In this document: positions 33,570 through 41,141 of the stretch, in pieces
Layout of the letters: each line of letters opens with the position of its first letter
Numbering within the stretch: position 1 is the first letter of the stretch
Origin: Bacteroidales bacterium
Lineage (GTDB): Bacteria; Bacteroidota; Bacteroidia; Bacteroidales; P3
Direction: 5' to 3'
Assembly: GCA_009785505.1 (NCBI GenBank)
Contig: WQWA01000014.1
Location: 1-41,957 of the forward strand
DNA length: 41,957 nt
Position numbers and translations under genes: made by a program
The notes under the pieces: generated by a model
Told to the model about the DNA's origin: nothing
Seen by the model: the letters and a program-made list of their open reading frames with translations, nothing else
Databases searched by the model: none

Positions 33570-34562
33570 ATGATAAGTTACAAAGACCTCGGGTTAGTAA
33601 ACGGCAAAGAATTGTTTGCTAAAGCAATGGCAGGGCGTTACGCAATTCCTGCATTTAATTTCAACAATTTGGAACAATTACAAGCCATTGTTCAGGCTTG
33701 TGTTGAAACCAAGTCACCTGTGATTTTGCAGGTTTCGGCGGGTGCTCGCAAGTATGCCAATCAAACTTTACTGCGTTTTTTGGCACAAGGTGCTGTGGAA
33801 TATAGCAAAGAGCTGGGTTTCAAAGTGCCGATTGTGTTGCATTTGGATCATGGTGCGGATTTTGATATTTGCAAATCGTGTATTGAATCCGGGTTTTCGT
33901 CGGTGATGATTGATGGTTCGCATCTTTCCTACGAGGAAAATATCAAACTCACGCGAAAAGTGGTGGAATATGCCCACAAATACGATGTTTCGGTAGAGGG
34001 TGAACTGGGCGTTTTGGCAGGTGTTGAAGACGATGTTTCTCACGAACATCACACTTACACAGAGCCGGATGAAGTGGAAGATTTTGTTAAAAAAACCGGC
34101 GTAGATTCGTTGGCTATTTCCATCGGAACGTCGCATGGAGCCAACAAATTCAAGCCCGAACAGTGTACACGTGATGCAAACGGAATTTTAGTTCCACCAC
34201 CTTTGCGTTTCGATATTTTGGAAGAAATCGAAAAACGTATTCCCGGTTTTCCGATTGTATTGCACGGTGCTTCGAGCGTTCCGCAAGATTTGGTAGCAAC
34301 TATCAATAAATACGGCGGTGCCTTGAAAGATGCGATTGGAATTCCTGAAGAACAACTTCGCAAAGCAGCGGCTTCGGCAGTTTGTAAAATTAACATTGAC
34401 AGCGATGGCCGCTTGGCTATGACTGCCGCTATTCGCGAGCAGTTAGCATTGCACCCCGAAGAATTCGATCCGAGAAAATATTTGGGTCCCGCACGTGATG
34501 CTTTGAAGGAATTGTACAAGCACAAAATCACGGATGTGCTGGGAAGCGCAGAAAAAGCGTAG
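33570..34562 (+). CDS. fba: Class II fructose-bisphosphate aldolase
   Basis: Zinc enzyme that cleaves fructose 1,6-bisphosphate into dihydroxyacetone phosphate and glyceraldehyde 3-phosphate in glycolysis. It has 330 residues. Motifs: YAIPAFNFNNLEQLQAI, VLHLDHGADFD (catalytic D and zinc H), SVEGELGVLAGVEDD, AISIGTSHGANKF (zinc H) and PIVLHGASSVP (zinc H). A single gene with its own promoter. Confidence 0.97.
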   Translation: MISYKDLGLVNGKELFAKAMAGRYAIPAFNFNNLEQLQAIVQACVETKSPVILQVSAGARKYANQTLLRFLAQGAVEYSKELGFKVPIVLHLDHGADFDICKSCIESGFSSVMIDGSHLSYEENIKLTRKVVEYAHKYDVSVEGELGVLAGVEDDVSHEHHTYTEPDEVEDFVKKTGVDSLAISIGTSHGANKFKPEQCTRDANGILVPPPLRFDILEEIEKRIPGFPIVLHGASSVPQDLVATINKYGGALKDAIGIPEEQLRKAAASAVCKINIDSDGRLAMTAAIREQLALHPEEFDPRKYLGPARDALKELYKHKITDVLGSAEKA

Positions 34563-34657
34563 GGTATTATTGGTTGCTAGTTTGTCAAAATATCGCCCCC
34601 ACTCTACACAATCGTAATTTTAAGATTTTTTAGGTTTTTTTTTCGGATTTTTTGGCG

Positions 34658-34665
34658 TAACTTTG
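34658..34665 (+). promoter_or_regulatory. -7 promoter element for xseA
   Basis: TAACTTTG, 20 bp before the ATG at 34686. An in-frame GTG at 34668 would sit only 2 bp after this box, so the ATG is preferred. Confidence 0.6.
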
Positions 34666-34685
34666 TCGTGTCAAAAATTTACGTC

Positions 34686-35798
34686 ATGGAAGAAAATACT
34701 TACAACGACCGAAAAGTGTATAGTTTGAGTGATGTTGCACAAAGCTTAAAGGGTGTGATTGAGCAAAACTATGTCCGAGATTTCTATGTTAAAGCTGAAA
34801 TTTCAAAATTAAACTACTATCCTCACAGCGGACATTGTTATCCCGACTTAGTTGAAAAATCCGGATCACGGATCACCGCACAATTGCGATCCACAATTTG
34901 GTCAAGTGATTATTTTCGTATTCAAAAAAGGTTTGAGGATGTCACCGGTAATTCACTCTCGGACGGGCTTCAAGTGCTTTGTTTGGCGCGTGTAACGTTT
35001 CATCCGAGCTACGGACTTTCGCTGCATATTAAAGATGTCGTGCCGGAATATTCGTTGGGCGAGTTGGCAAAAGCCAAACAGGAGACTATTAAACAACTTC
35101 AAAAAGACGGCGTTTTTGATCTCAACAAAACACTCGCTTTTCCACTGCTTCCGAAACATATCGCTGTTGTTTCGGTGAGTACGAGCAAGGGTTACGAAGA
35201 TTTTATGAGTATTATGAAACAAGCTCCACATCCGATCAACACCTATCTTTTTCCTGCGTTGTTACAGGGCGACGGTGCGATTTTATCGATTTCCGAACAA
35301 CTCAAAAAAATTGCAAGTATGCACCAATATTTTGATGCTGTGGTCATTGTTCGAGGCGGCGGAGGCGATGTTGGGTTGAGCTGTTACGACAATTACGGAT
35401 TGGCTTCGCTGATAGCGAATTTTCCATTGCCGGTTATCACAGGCATTGGGCATTCGACCAATCTGACGGTTTCAGAAATGGTAGCGTATTACGCTTCAAT
35501 AACTCCGACCGACACCGCAAATTTTTTACTCGATAAACAACTGTTTTTTGCCAATCAATTGGCATATTTTCGAGACAATATCGCCGGATTTGCAGGACAA
35601 ACACTGACTTTGGCACGCCAAAACATTCAACTGACCAAAGAAAAAATTCGTTTGTTAGACCCAAAAAATATCCTAAAACGAGGATTTTCTCTGACTACGA
35701 AAAATGGGAAACTTGTGAAATCGTCGAAGGAATTGAAACAAGGAGATGTGCTTAAAACAATTTTTGCAGATGGAGAAACGGCCTCTGTTGTGGGATAA
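34686..35798 (+). CDS. xseA: Exodeoxyribonuclease VII large subunit
   Basis: Catalytic subunit of ExoVII, which degrades single-stranded DNA from both ends in repair. It has 370 residues, shorter than the usual 400-450, mostly because the coiled-coil segment before the C-terminus is short. The N-terminal OB fold (YSLSDVAQSLKGVIEQNYVRDFYVKAEIS region; VKAEIS) binds ssDNA. The core has VSVSTSKGYEDFM, VIVRGGGGDVGLSCYDNY and PVITGIGHSTNLTVSEMVAYYASITPTDTA (GIGH is the motif centre). The stop codon lies inside the left arm of the inverted repeat that bounds the next gene. xseB is displaced about 530 bp downstream. Confidence 0.94.
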   Translation: MEENTYNDRKVYSLSDVAQSLKGVIEQNYVRDFYVKAEISKLNYYPHSGHCYPDLVEKSGSRITAQLRSTIWSSDYFRIQKRFEDVTGNSLSDGLQVLCLARVTFHPSYGLSLHIKDVVPEYSLGELAKAKQETIKQLQKDGVFDLNKTLAFPLLPKHIAVVSVSTSKGYEDFMSIMKQAPHPINTYLFPALLQGDGAILSISEQLKKIASMHQYFDAVVIVRGGGGDVGLSCYDNYGLASLIANFPLPVITGIGHSTNLTVSEMVAYYASITPTDTANFLLDKQLFFANQLAYFRDNIAGFAGQTLTLARQNIQLTKEKIRLLDPKNILKRGFSLTTKNGKLVKSSKELKQGDVLKTIFADGETASVVG

Positions 35799-35813
35799 GA
35801 GATAAAAGATAAG
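35796..35813. repeat. Left inverted-repeat arm of the four-helix-bundle cassette
   Basis: TAAGAGATAAAAGATAAG, an exact reverse complement of 36253-36270. It starts with the xseA stop codon (TAA 35796-35798). AGGTT at 35818-35822 also matches the AACCT that starts the right arm, with a small length difference between. Confidence 0.85.
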
Positions 35814-35822
35814 GGATAGGTT

Positions 35823-36242
35823 ATGAGTGAATTAGTTATGAATAATAAGAAGGAGCCTGTATTGAGAAATGCGAGTTATAGGTTTGCTGTTCGGATAGTA
35901 AAATTATCGCAGTATTTGCAAAAGGAGAAGAAAGAATTTGTATTGAATAAGCAAATTCTCAGAAGCGGTACTGCTATCGGTGCTCTGATTTGTGAGGCAA
36001 AATTTGCTCAAAGTGATGCTGATTTTATCAATAAACTTAGTATTTCTCTAAAAGAAGCCAATGAAACGGCATATTGGCTATCCTTACTCAAAGATACAGA
36101 TTACATCAATGAAAAACTGTGCAATAGCTTGTCGTCAGACTGTAATAATCTTGTTTCTATGCTTATATCTTCCGTAAACACCATGAAAAAAAAACTACAC
36201 GCAACCAAAAAATCAAAAGCAAGACACCCTTCCAATCTATAA
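35823..36242 (+). CDS. Four-helix-bundle protein (23S rRNA intervening-sequence family)
   Basis: It has 139 residues, mostly helical, of the TIGR02436 family found in the intervening sequences of 23S rRNA genes and scattered in many bacterial genomes. Visible family pattern: SYRFAVRIVKLSQYL, VLNKQILRSGTAIGALICEA (R-S-G-T-A-I-G hallmark), FAQSDADFINKLSISLKEANETAYWL. The C-terminal tail is basic (KKKLHATKKSKARH), so RNA or DNA binding is possible; the biochemical role is unknown. It interrupts xseA-xseB, and the inverted-repeat arms begin in the xseA stop and right after its own stop. A second ATG at 35838 is an alternative start. Confidence 0.88.
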   Translation: MSELVMNNKKEPVLRNASYRFAVRIVKLSQYLQKEKKEFVLNKQILRSGTAIGALICEAKFAQSDADFINKLSISLKEANETAYWLSLLKDTDYINEKLCNSLSSDCNNLVSMLISSVNTMKKKLHATKKSKARHPSNL

Positions 36243-36252
36243 ACCTTTATCT

Positions 36253-36298
36253 CTTATCTTTTATCTCTTAACTTTTATCTCTTAACTTTTATCTCTTA
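36253..36298. repeat. Right inverted-repeat arm with tandem 14-bp repeats
   Basis: CTTATCTTTTATCTCTTA (36253-36270) is the inverted match of the left arm. It is followed by two exact copies of ACTTTTATCTCTTA (36271-36284 and 36285-36298), so the right arm is longer than the left. Arms like these can slip and change copy number. Confidence 0.85.
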
Positions 36299-36325
36299 AC
36301 TCTTATTTTTCAAACTAAACACAAC

Positions 36326-36517
36326 ATGAAAAAAACCTACACCGAAGCCTACGCAGAACTCCAAGCCTTAGTGAGACTGCTCGAAAACGCCGAAATCAGC
36401 GTTGACGAACTTTCTGAAAAAATCAAAACCGCCACCGAACTCATCAAAATCTGTGAGGAAAAACTAACTGCCGCAGAGCAAGAAGTCGGCAAAGTTATTC
36501 AGTCGTTGAGCGAATAA
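36326..36517 (+). CDS. xseB: Exodeoxyribonuclease VII small subunit
   Basis: Small helical subunit that assembles several copies around XseA. It has 63 residues, normal size; the family pattern is YAELQALVRLLENAEISVDEL and the coiled segment ELIKICEEKLTAAEQEVGKVI. No -7 box is obvious in the 83 bp upstream, which consists of the repeat arm and an A-rich stretch, so it presumably depends on read-through from xseA across the cassette. The last 23 bp overlap the 3' end of lnt on the opposite strand. Confidence 0.92.
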   Translation: MKKTYTEAYAELQALVRLLENAEISVDELSEKIKTATELIKICEEKLTAAEQEVGKVIQSLSE

Positions 36518-38273
36518 CATCTTTCCAACCTCGCAAGCGAAAAACAAGCGCCAACAGCAATAACAACCCGGCAGAAAAGAACGCAACACGTCCGATATAA
36601 TCGCCGAATCTCACGTAAAACGTGATTTGATCGTTCGCTCTTATCGTTTGTACAATCACATCTTTTGTCCAATATTGTGTCGGTTGAAGAAAATCGCCAC
36701 GTTGATTGATAAATCCTGAAATTCCGGTGTTGGCAGAACGTGCAATATCTCGACGGGTTTCGATGGCTCTCAGTTTTGTGTATCGTGCAATCTGGCGATG
36801 TCCCGGCGTATCGCCCCACCAACCTTCATTGGTCATTATCGCTAAAAACTCGGCACCATTTCTGACAAATCCGGTTACAAAATCCCCAAAAATCAATTCG
36901 TAACAAATGACTGCTGAAAACGGTGGTGTTCTGTATATCGAATGAAACACTTTGCGTTCGTCGCTTATACCAAGCGTTCCGACAGTTCCCCCTAAATCGA
37001 GTGCCAATTTTTCTAAAAACGGAAAACGTCCTACAAATGGCATAATTTCTACGCCCGGCGTGAGTTTTGATTTGTAATACATTTCAGAAAGATAATTGCT
37101 TCCCACAAGCAATGCGGCATTGTGTCTTTCGAAATATTCGCCCCAAGGGGTTACTCTTGCAGCATGAGTTCGTTCGGGAACAATTCGCCACGTGGACAAT
37201 CCGGCAAGCAATTCCAAACTGTCAAATTCCGACAAAAACTCTTGAATCATTCGTATACTCGGCGAATACTGAATGCGATGTTCCCAAACAAATTCTTGAA
37301 TCATGCTTTCCGGAGTTACGATCAGTCGAGTGTCAGGTGTAACTTTTTTTCGGGCTAAATTCAGCATGCGTTCGGTGGCTTCAAGCGGACAGATTTCATA
37401 TTGCTCTTCGTACGGATCTATATTAGGTTGAACAACGACGATTTCTACTTTTCGGTCGCCTCGCTCTTCAAAAGTTTGGTATATCACTACGGAAATAATC
37501 ATTGGTAAAAAAACGAATCCGCTGATTGCACAAATATCTTTCCATATCATTGGCTTCTTTAGTCCCATCAACAACCCTTCCTGCTCTTTTACTCTCCTTC
37601 TTACGAAAGCAAAATTATTGTATAGCAATCTGTGGCTAACAAGTAATGCAGGAACAAAGAAATAAAAAAGAACGGTATCCAACCGCAACAGAAAAAATCC
37701 AACGATAAAGATTGTCCATGCTGACAAATATACGCCTCTTTTGAACATTGAAAAGAATAAAATATTCACAACCCAAATCCAAACCGAACCGCCCAAAGCA
37801 CCTGTAAATTCATACCATTGCACAAGATGAGGTGTCCATGCAAACACATTTCCGAGTGTCAGCCAAGGCCACGACAAATCCCAATCAAAATGAAAAAATT
37901 CAAATGCTGTAAAAAACACCGCAAAAACCCACAAGCAATCTCGTCCTCGAAACGCATGCTTTTTCACGATGTAATAGAAATAAGCCATCAACGCCATGAG
38001 CGTACTGTTGATCAAGAACGCAAAAACCGCCATCGGCGTGGCGTTCCAAACCCACCACGTTGTAAAAACATTCCAAACCAAAAACGCCAAAAAGGCATAG
38101 CCGTAAAATCGCTTCCCGTTTTTGCGTTCCGGCGTTTTTTCCAAATCGGAAAACACCCAAAAAAGAGGAATAAATGCAACAAAAATTAAAAAAACAGTAA
38201 CTTGTGACGACCACGCAACCCCCAAAAGAAGTCCGGTCAAAACGGATAACGCTAAACGTAAGTTCACACTCAT
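36495..38273 (-). CDS. lnt: Apolipoprotein N-acyltransferase
   Basis: Adds the third acyl chain to the N-terminal cysteine of lipoproteins in the inner membrane, before LolCDE/LolA export. It has 592 residues. Seven or so hydrophobic segments fill residues 5-265. The nitrilase-like domain has the triad E322 (VTPESMI), K403 (YYKSKLTPG) and C457 (SAVICYELIF), plus TNEGWWGDTPGHRQ and ANTGISGFINQRG. A final hydrophobic segment is near the C-terminus. Start at 38273, preceded by its own promoter. The 3' end overlaps xseB. Confidence 0.94.
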   Translation of the reverse strand: MSVNLRLALSVLTGLLLGVAWSSQVTVFLIFVAFIPLFWVFSDLEKTPERKNGKRFYGYAFLAFLVWNVFTTWWVWNATPMAVFAFLINSTLMALMAYFYYIVKKHAFRGRDCLWVFAVFFTAFEFFHFDWDLSWPWLTLGNVFAWTPHLVQWYEFTGALGGSVWIWVVNILFFSMFKRGVYLSAWTIFIVGFFLLRLDTVLFYFFVPALLVSHRLLYNNFAFVRRRVKEQEGLLMGLKKPMIWKDICAISGFVFLPMIISVVIYQTFEERGDRKVEIVVVQPNIDPYEEQYEICPLEATERMLNLARKKVTPDTRLIVTPESMIQEFVWEHRIQYSPSIRMIQEFLSEFDSLELLAGLSTWRIVPERTHAARVTPWGEYFERHNAALLVGSNYLSEMYYKSKLTPGVEIMPFVGRFPFLEKLALDLGGTVGTLGISDERKVFHSIYRTPPFSAVICYELIFGDFVTGFVRNGAEFLAIMTNEGWWGDTPGHRQIARYTKLRAIETRRDIARSANTGISGFINQRGDFLQPTQYWTKDVIVQTIRANDQITFYVRFGDYIGRVAFFSAGLLLLLALVFRLRGWKDVIRSTTE

Positions 38274-38300
38274 AATTCGGAAAAGATGATTACTTTTCTA

Positions 38301-38329
38301 CAAAGATACGAAAAAAATTACTATCTTTG
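38301..38329. promoter_or_regulatory. Divergent promoters for lnt (-) and the DUF4301 gene (+)
   Basis: Minus TATCTTTG at 38308-38301, 27 bp before the lnt ATG; plus TATCTTTG at 38322-38329, 13 bp before the ATG at 38343. Only 13 bp separate the boxes. Confidence 0.75.
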
Positions 38330-38342
38330 CAAAAAAAATGCC

Positions 38343-39887
38343 ATGCTTACTCCAAAAAACATCGAGCAAATTGAAAAACGCGGAATTACAATTCAAGAAA
38401 TTGAAAAACAATTGGCGTTTTTTGTTAAAGGATTTCCATACACGAAATTAGTGCGTTCTGCCTCAAAAAATGATGGGATTGAAGTGTTTGATGTGAAACA
38501 AATCGACGAGTTGCTGGCGAATTACAAAGTCAAAACTGCCGGTCGAGATATCATCAAATTTGTTCCGGCTTCGGGCGCCGCATCACGTATGTTTAAGCAA
38601 CTTTCCGAATTTCGTGCCGCATACAAAATCAACGGAGATAATTCCGTTTTGTTTGAGAAAAAAGACCCACAGTCCATGTATTATTTTTTCGAAAATATCC
38701 GAGACTTTGCGTTTTTTGATGCCTTGAAAAAAAACATGGAAGAAACAGGGAAATCTATCGAAACTTGTTTGAAAAACAAAGATTACAACGAAATCTTGGA
38801 CGCGCTTTTATTGGAATCCGGATTGGACTATTTGAATTTACCCAAAGGATTATTGCATTTTCATAAATATGCCGATAGCGTGAGAACCGCATTGGAGGAG
38901 CATTTGGTGGAAGGTGTAGGTTATGCGGAAAGCGATGGAATGGTCAAGCTGCACTTCACGGTTTCGCCCGAACATTTGGAAAATTTTCAACAACTTGTTG
39001 AGCAAATTTTACCGAATTACGAAGCAAAATATCAAGTAAAATACGACATCTCGTATTCGGTGCAAAAACCTTCGACTGACACAATTGCAGCAACGTTGGA
39101 CAATCAACCGTTTTTGAACGAAAACGGAGATTTGTTGTTTCGTCCTGGTGGACACGGTGCTCTGATTGAGAATTTGAACGACCTAAAGGGTGATTTGATT
39201 TTCATCAAAAACATTGATAACGTTACCACCGACAAAAATCGAGTGCCTACTACTACCTACAAAAAGGTGATTGCGAGCCATTTGATTGACTTGCAAATTC
39301 AAGTATTCGAATATCTTAAGGAACTTGAAAATCCTGATATTTCCGATGAGTTGTTGACAGAAATTTTTCATTTTTCATGGAAAAAATTGCAGATTACATT
39401 CCAACATTTTTCAAGTTTTTCTCGTGAGGAAAAACGTAATGTTGCGATCCAAAAACTCAATCGTCCCATCCGTATTTGCGGCATGGTAAAAAACGAAGGA
39501 GAGCCCGGCGGCGGACCGTTTTGGACGAAAAATTCCGACAATGAAATTTCCTTGCAAATTGTAGAATCATCACAGGTTAATCCCGATAATCCGCAACAAC
39601 AGGAAGTGCTAAACATGGCGTCTCACTTTAATCCGGTGGACTTAGTTTGCGGTGTGCGAAATTACAACGGCGAGTTGTTTGATTTGAAAAAATACATTGA
39701 TCCGGATACAGGCTTTATCAGTGAAAAATCGAGTGGTGAGAAAATACTGAAAGCCCTCGAACTTCCCGGACTTTGGAATGGTGCAATGGCAGACTGGATC
39801 ACGATTTTTGTGGAAGTTCCGATTGCCGTTTTTTCGCCGGTAAAAACCGTAAATGATTTGTTGCGGAGAGAGCATCAAAACATTTAA
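38343..39887 (+). CDS. DUF4301 family protein, nucleotidyltransferase-like
   Basis: It has 514 residues from the ATG at 38343 (MLTPKNIEQIEKRGIT); the longer frame to 38286 crosses the promoters. The sequence matches the uncharacterised DUF4301 family of Bacteroidota. PASGAASRMFKQL near residue 78 resembles the G-x-x-x-R nucleotide loop of sugar nucleotidyltransferases, and LIFIKNIDNV (about residue 285) resembles the NxDN motif of UTP-sugar pyrophosphorylases. I infer a GT-A-like nucleotidyltransferase; substrate unknown. A peptide near 400 (GMVKNEGEPGGGPFW) is a strong family signature. It is followed after 15 bp by ldcA, so the two are likely co-transcribed. Confidence 0.8.
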   Translation: MLTPKNIEQIEKRGITIQEIEKQLAFFVKGFPYTKLVRSASKNDGIEVFDVKQIDELLANYKVKTAGRDIIKFVPASGAASRMFKQLSEFRAAYKINGDNSVLFEKKDPQSMYYFFENIRDFAFFDALKKNMEETGKSIETCLKNKDYNEILDALLLESGLDYLNLPKGLLHFHKYADSVRTALEEHLVEGVGYAESDGMVKLHFTVSPEHLENFQQLVEQILPNYEAKYQVKYDISYSVQKPSTDTIAATLDNQPFLNENGDLLFRPGGHGALIENLNDLKGDLIFIKNIDNVTTDKNRVPTTTYKKVIASHLIDLQIQVFEYLKELENPDISDELLTEIFHFSWKKLQITFQHFSSFSREEKRNVAIQKLNRPIRICGMVKNEGEPGGGPFWTKNSDNEISLQIVESSQVNPDNPQQQEVLNMASHFNPVDLVCGVRNYNGELFDLKKYIDPDTGFISEKSSGEKILKALELPGLWNGAMADWITIFVEVPIAVFSPVKTVNDLLRREHQNI

Positions 39888-39902
39888 AATTTTCGAAAAA
39901 TC

Positions 39903-40865
39903 ATGGTAATACTTCCCAAATTTCTGCAGAAAAACGATACGATTGCATTAGTTTGTACGGCACGAAAAATAGATTTTCCACTTGTCGAGAATGCTCGAAA
40001 GCATTTTGAAAACTGGGGACTTCACGTCATCGTCGGCGAATCGGCAACGGCTTCGTTTCATCAATTTTCGGGCGATGACGAACTGCGGACGAGAGATTTC
40101 CAAATGCAGTTGGATAATCCAGATGTAAAAGCGATTATTTGTCTTCGCGGCGGTTTTGGAACGGCTCGGATTGTTGACAGGCTTGACTTTTCTGAATTTG
40201 CAAAGAATCCGAAATGGATTGTGGGTTACAGTGATGTAACCGTGATTCAAAATCACATTTTGAAAAACTACAACATTGCTTCGCTTCATGCGGAGATGGC
40301 GTTGAAGTTTCCTATTTTTCCAAACACAAACGAAAGTTTGAATGCTTTGAGAAATGCACTTTTTGGAATTTTTGAGCCATTGGAGGGACAAATCCTCCGT
40401 CATTGCGAGGGAGGTACGACCGAAGCAATCCACAATGTTCATGGATTGCTTCGCCTGACGGCTCGCAATGACGGGACAACAGCCGAATTAGTCGGTGGAA
40501 ATTTGGCAATTTTGTGTAGTTTATTGGGAAGTTCGTCCGAGGTTGATACAACCGGAAAAATTTTGTTTTTGGAAGATGTCGGCGAGTGGCTTTATGCCAT
40601 TGATCGAATGATGACAACCTTGAAACGTGCCGGAAACCTTGAAAAATTGGCAGGTTTGGCAGTTGGTCAATTCACAAATTTGAAAGATGACAAAACGTCA
40701 TTCGGAAAAAGCGCTTATGAGATCATTGCCGAACACGTTGCTGATTACGATTATCCTGTGATTTTCGATATTCCGGCAGGGCACTGCGAAATCAATATGC
40801 CGTTGATTTTTGGCGGAATTTACGAAATGAGTGTTTCGGAAAAAATTATAATTTTAAGATTGTAA
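39903..40865 (+). CDS. ldcA: LD-carboxypeptidase (S66 family), with in-frame palindromic insertion
   Basis: Removes the terminal D-alanine from murein tetrapeptides (LD bond) during wall recycling. It has 320 residues. S66 triad: serine in VGYSDVTVIQ (about residue 110), glutamate in LFLEDVGEWLYAIDRM, histidine in PAGHCEIN, with CLRGGFGTAR upstream. Between the two domains, residues about 166-191 (RHCEGGTTEAIHNVHGLLRL and TARNDG) come from a palindromic repeat of 78 nt that keeps the frame. The family usually continues straight from this linker to LVGGNL, so the insert adds 26 residues in a loop. The catalytic residues are intact, so the enzyme is probably active. It follows the DUF4301 gene by 15 bp. 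Confidence 0.92.
   Translation: MVILPKFLQKNDTIALVCTARKIDFPLVENARKHFENWGLHVIVGESATASFHQFSGDDELRTRDFQMQLDNPDVKAIICLRGGFGTARIVDRLDFSEFAKNPKWIVGYSDVTVIQNHILKNYNIASLHAEMALKFPIFPNTNESLNALRNALFGIFEPLEGQILRHCEGGTTEAIHNVHGLLRLTARNDGTTAELVGGNLAILCSLLGSSSEVDTTGKILFLEDVGEWLYAIDRMMTTLKRAGNLEKLAGLAVGQFTNLKDDKTSFGKSAYEIIAEHVADYDYPVIFDIPAGHCEINMPLIFGGIYEMSVSEKIIILRL
40397..40474. repeat. Dispersed palindromic element, copy 3, inserted in frame in ldcA
   Basis: A 78-nt element (26 codons) with outer arms CGTCATTGCGAG (40398-40409) and CTCGCAATGACG (40462-40473), inner arms CGAAGCAATCCA (40421-40432) and TGGATTGCTTCG (40442-40453), and a 9-nt loop. Both arm pairs are perfect 12-bp matches, separated by unequal unpaired segments. 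It is two head-to-head half-elements of the type at 13784 and 28660. Confidence 0.9.
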
Positions 40866-40881
40866 ATTCAAAAAAAATATG

Positions 40882-40889
40882 TATATTTG
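40882..40889 (+). promoter_or_regulatory. Possible -7 promoter element upstream of the HlyD leader
   Basis: TATATTTG matches TAnnTTTG and lies 17 bp after the ldcA stop. A second TATATTTG occurs at 40961-40968, within the leader. Either could start the transcript. Confidence 0.5.
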
Positions 40890-40943
40890 TATCGAAATAA
40901 ACCCAAAATAACGTCTATGAATAAATAATCAGCAAAAAACCAT

Positions 40944-41117
40944 ATAAAAAAGCGTTTTGCTATATTTGGGTTCTTGAAATCTAGACAGTTTCAAAATTCT
41001 CCATGAGTAAAGTTTAAACGCTCACGCAACTGCGTGGGCTTTACTCAATATTTGGAGAATTAGGTAGTCTAGAACCTCAAGAACCGATAAACGAAGTTTT
41101 GTCCGCGCTTTTTTTAT
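40944..41117 (+). ncRNA. Long rod-like structured RNA in the 276-bp gap before the HlyD gene
   Basis: Five consecutive helices form a rod: GGTTCTTGA/TCAAGAACC (40969-40977/41077-41085), TCTAGAC/GTCTAGA (40980-40986/41067-41073), AATTCTCCA/TGGAGAATT (40995-41003/41053-41061), GAGTAAAG/CTTTACTC (41005-41012/41039-41046) and CTCACGC/GCGTGGG (41021-41027/41032-41038; one T-G pair). AAAAAAGCG (40946-40954) can pair with CGCTTTTTT (41106-41114), closing the rod with a T-run, like an intrinsic terminator. Upstream, AACCCAAA (40900-40907) can pair with TTTGGGTT (40965-40972), which overlaps the first helix, and a three-codon frame (ATG at 40917) precedes it. Family unknown; it could be a leader or an independent sRNA. 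Confidence 0.6.
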
Positions 41118-41141
41118 TCCCAAAATCCAAAACAACAACCT

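Larger units (their letters stand above)
35792..36298. mobile_element. Candidate inverted-repeat cassette carrying the four-helix-bundle gene
   Basis: About 0.5 kb consisting of a left arm, a single gene and a right arm, set inside xseAB, which normally abut. The arms could pair in the RNA and present the gene in the loop, like a 23S rRNA intervening sequence. No transposase and no clear target duplication is seen, so mobility is inferred. Confidence 0.45.

Noticed and set aside
36253-36298. Tandem 14-bp repeats as a small CRISPR array
   Set aside because: The repeats abut with no spacers and are much too short; they belong to the cassette arm.
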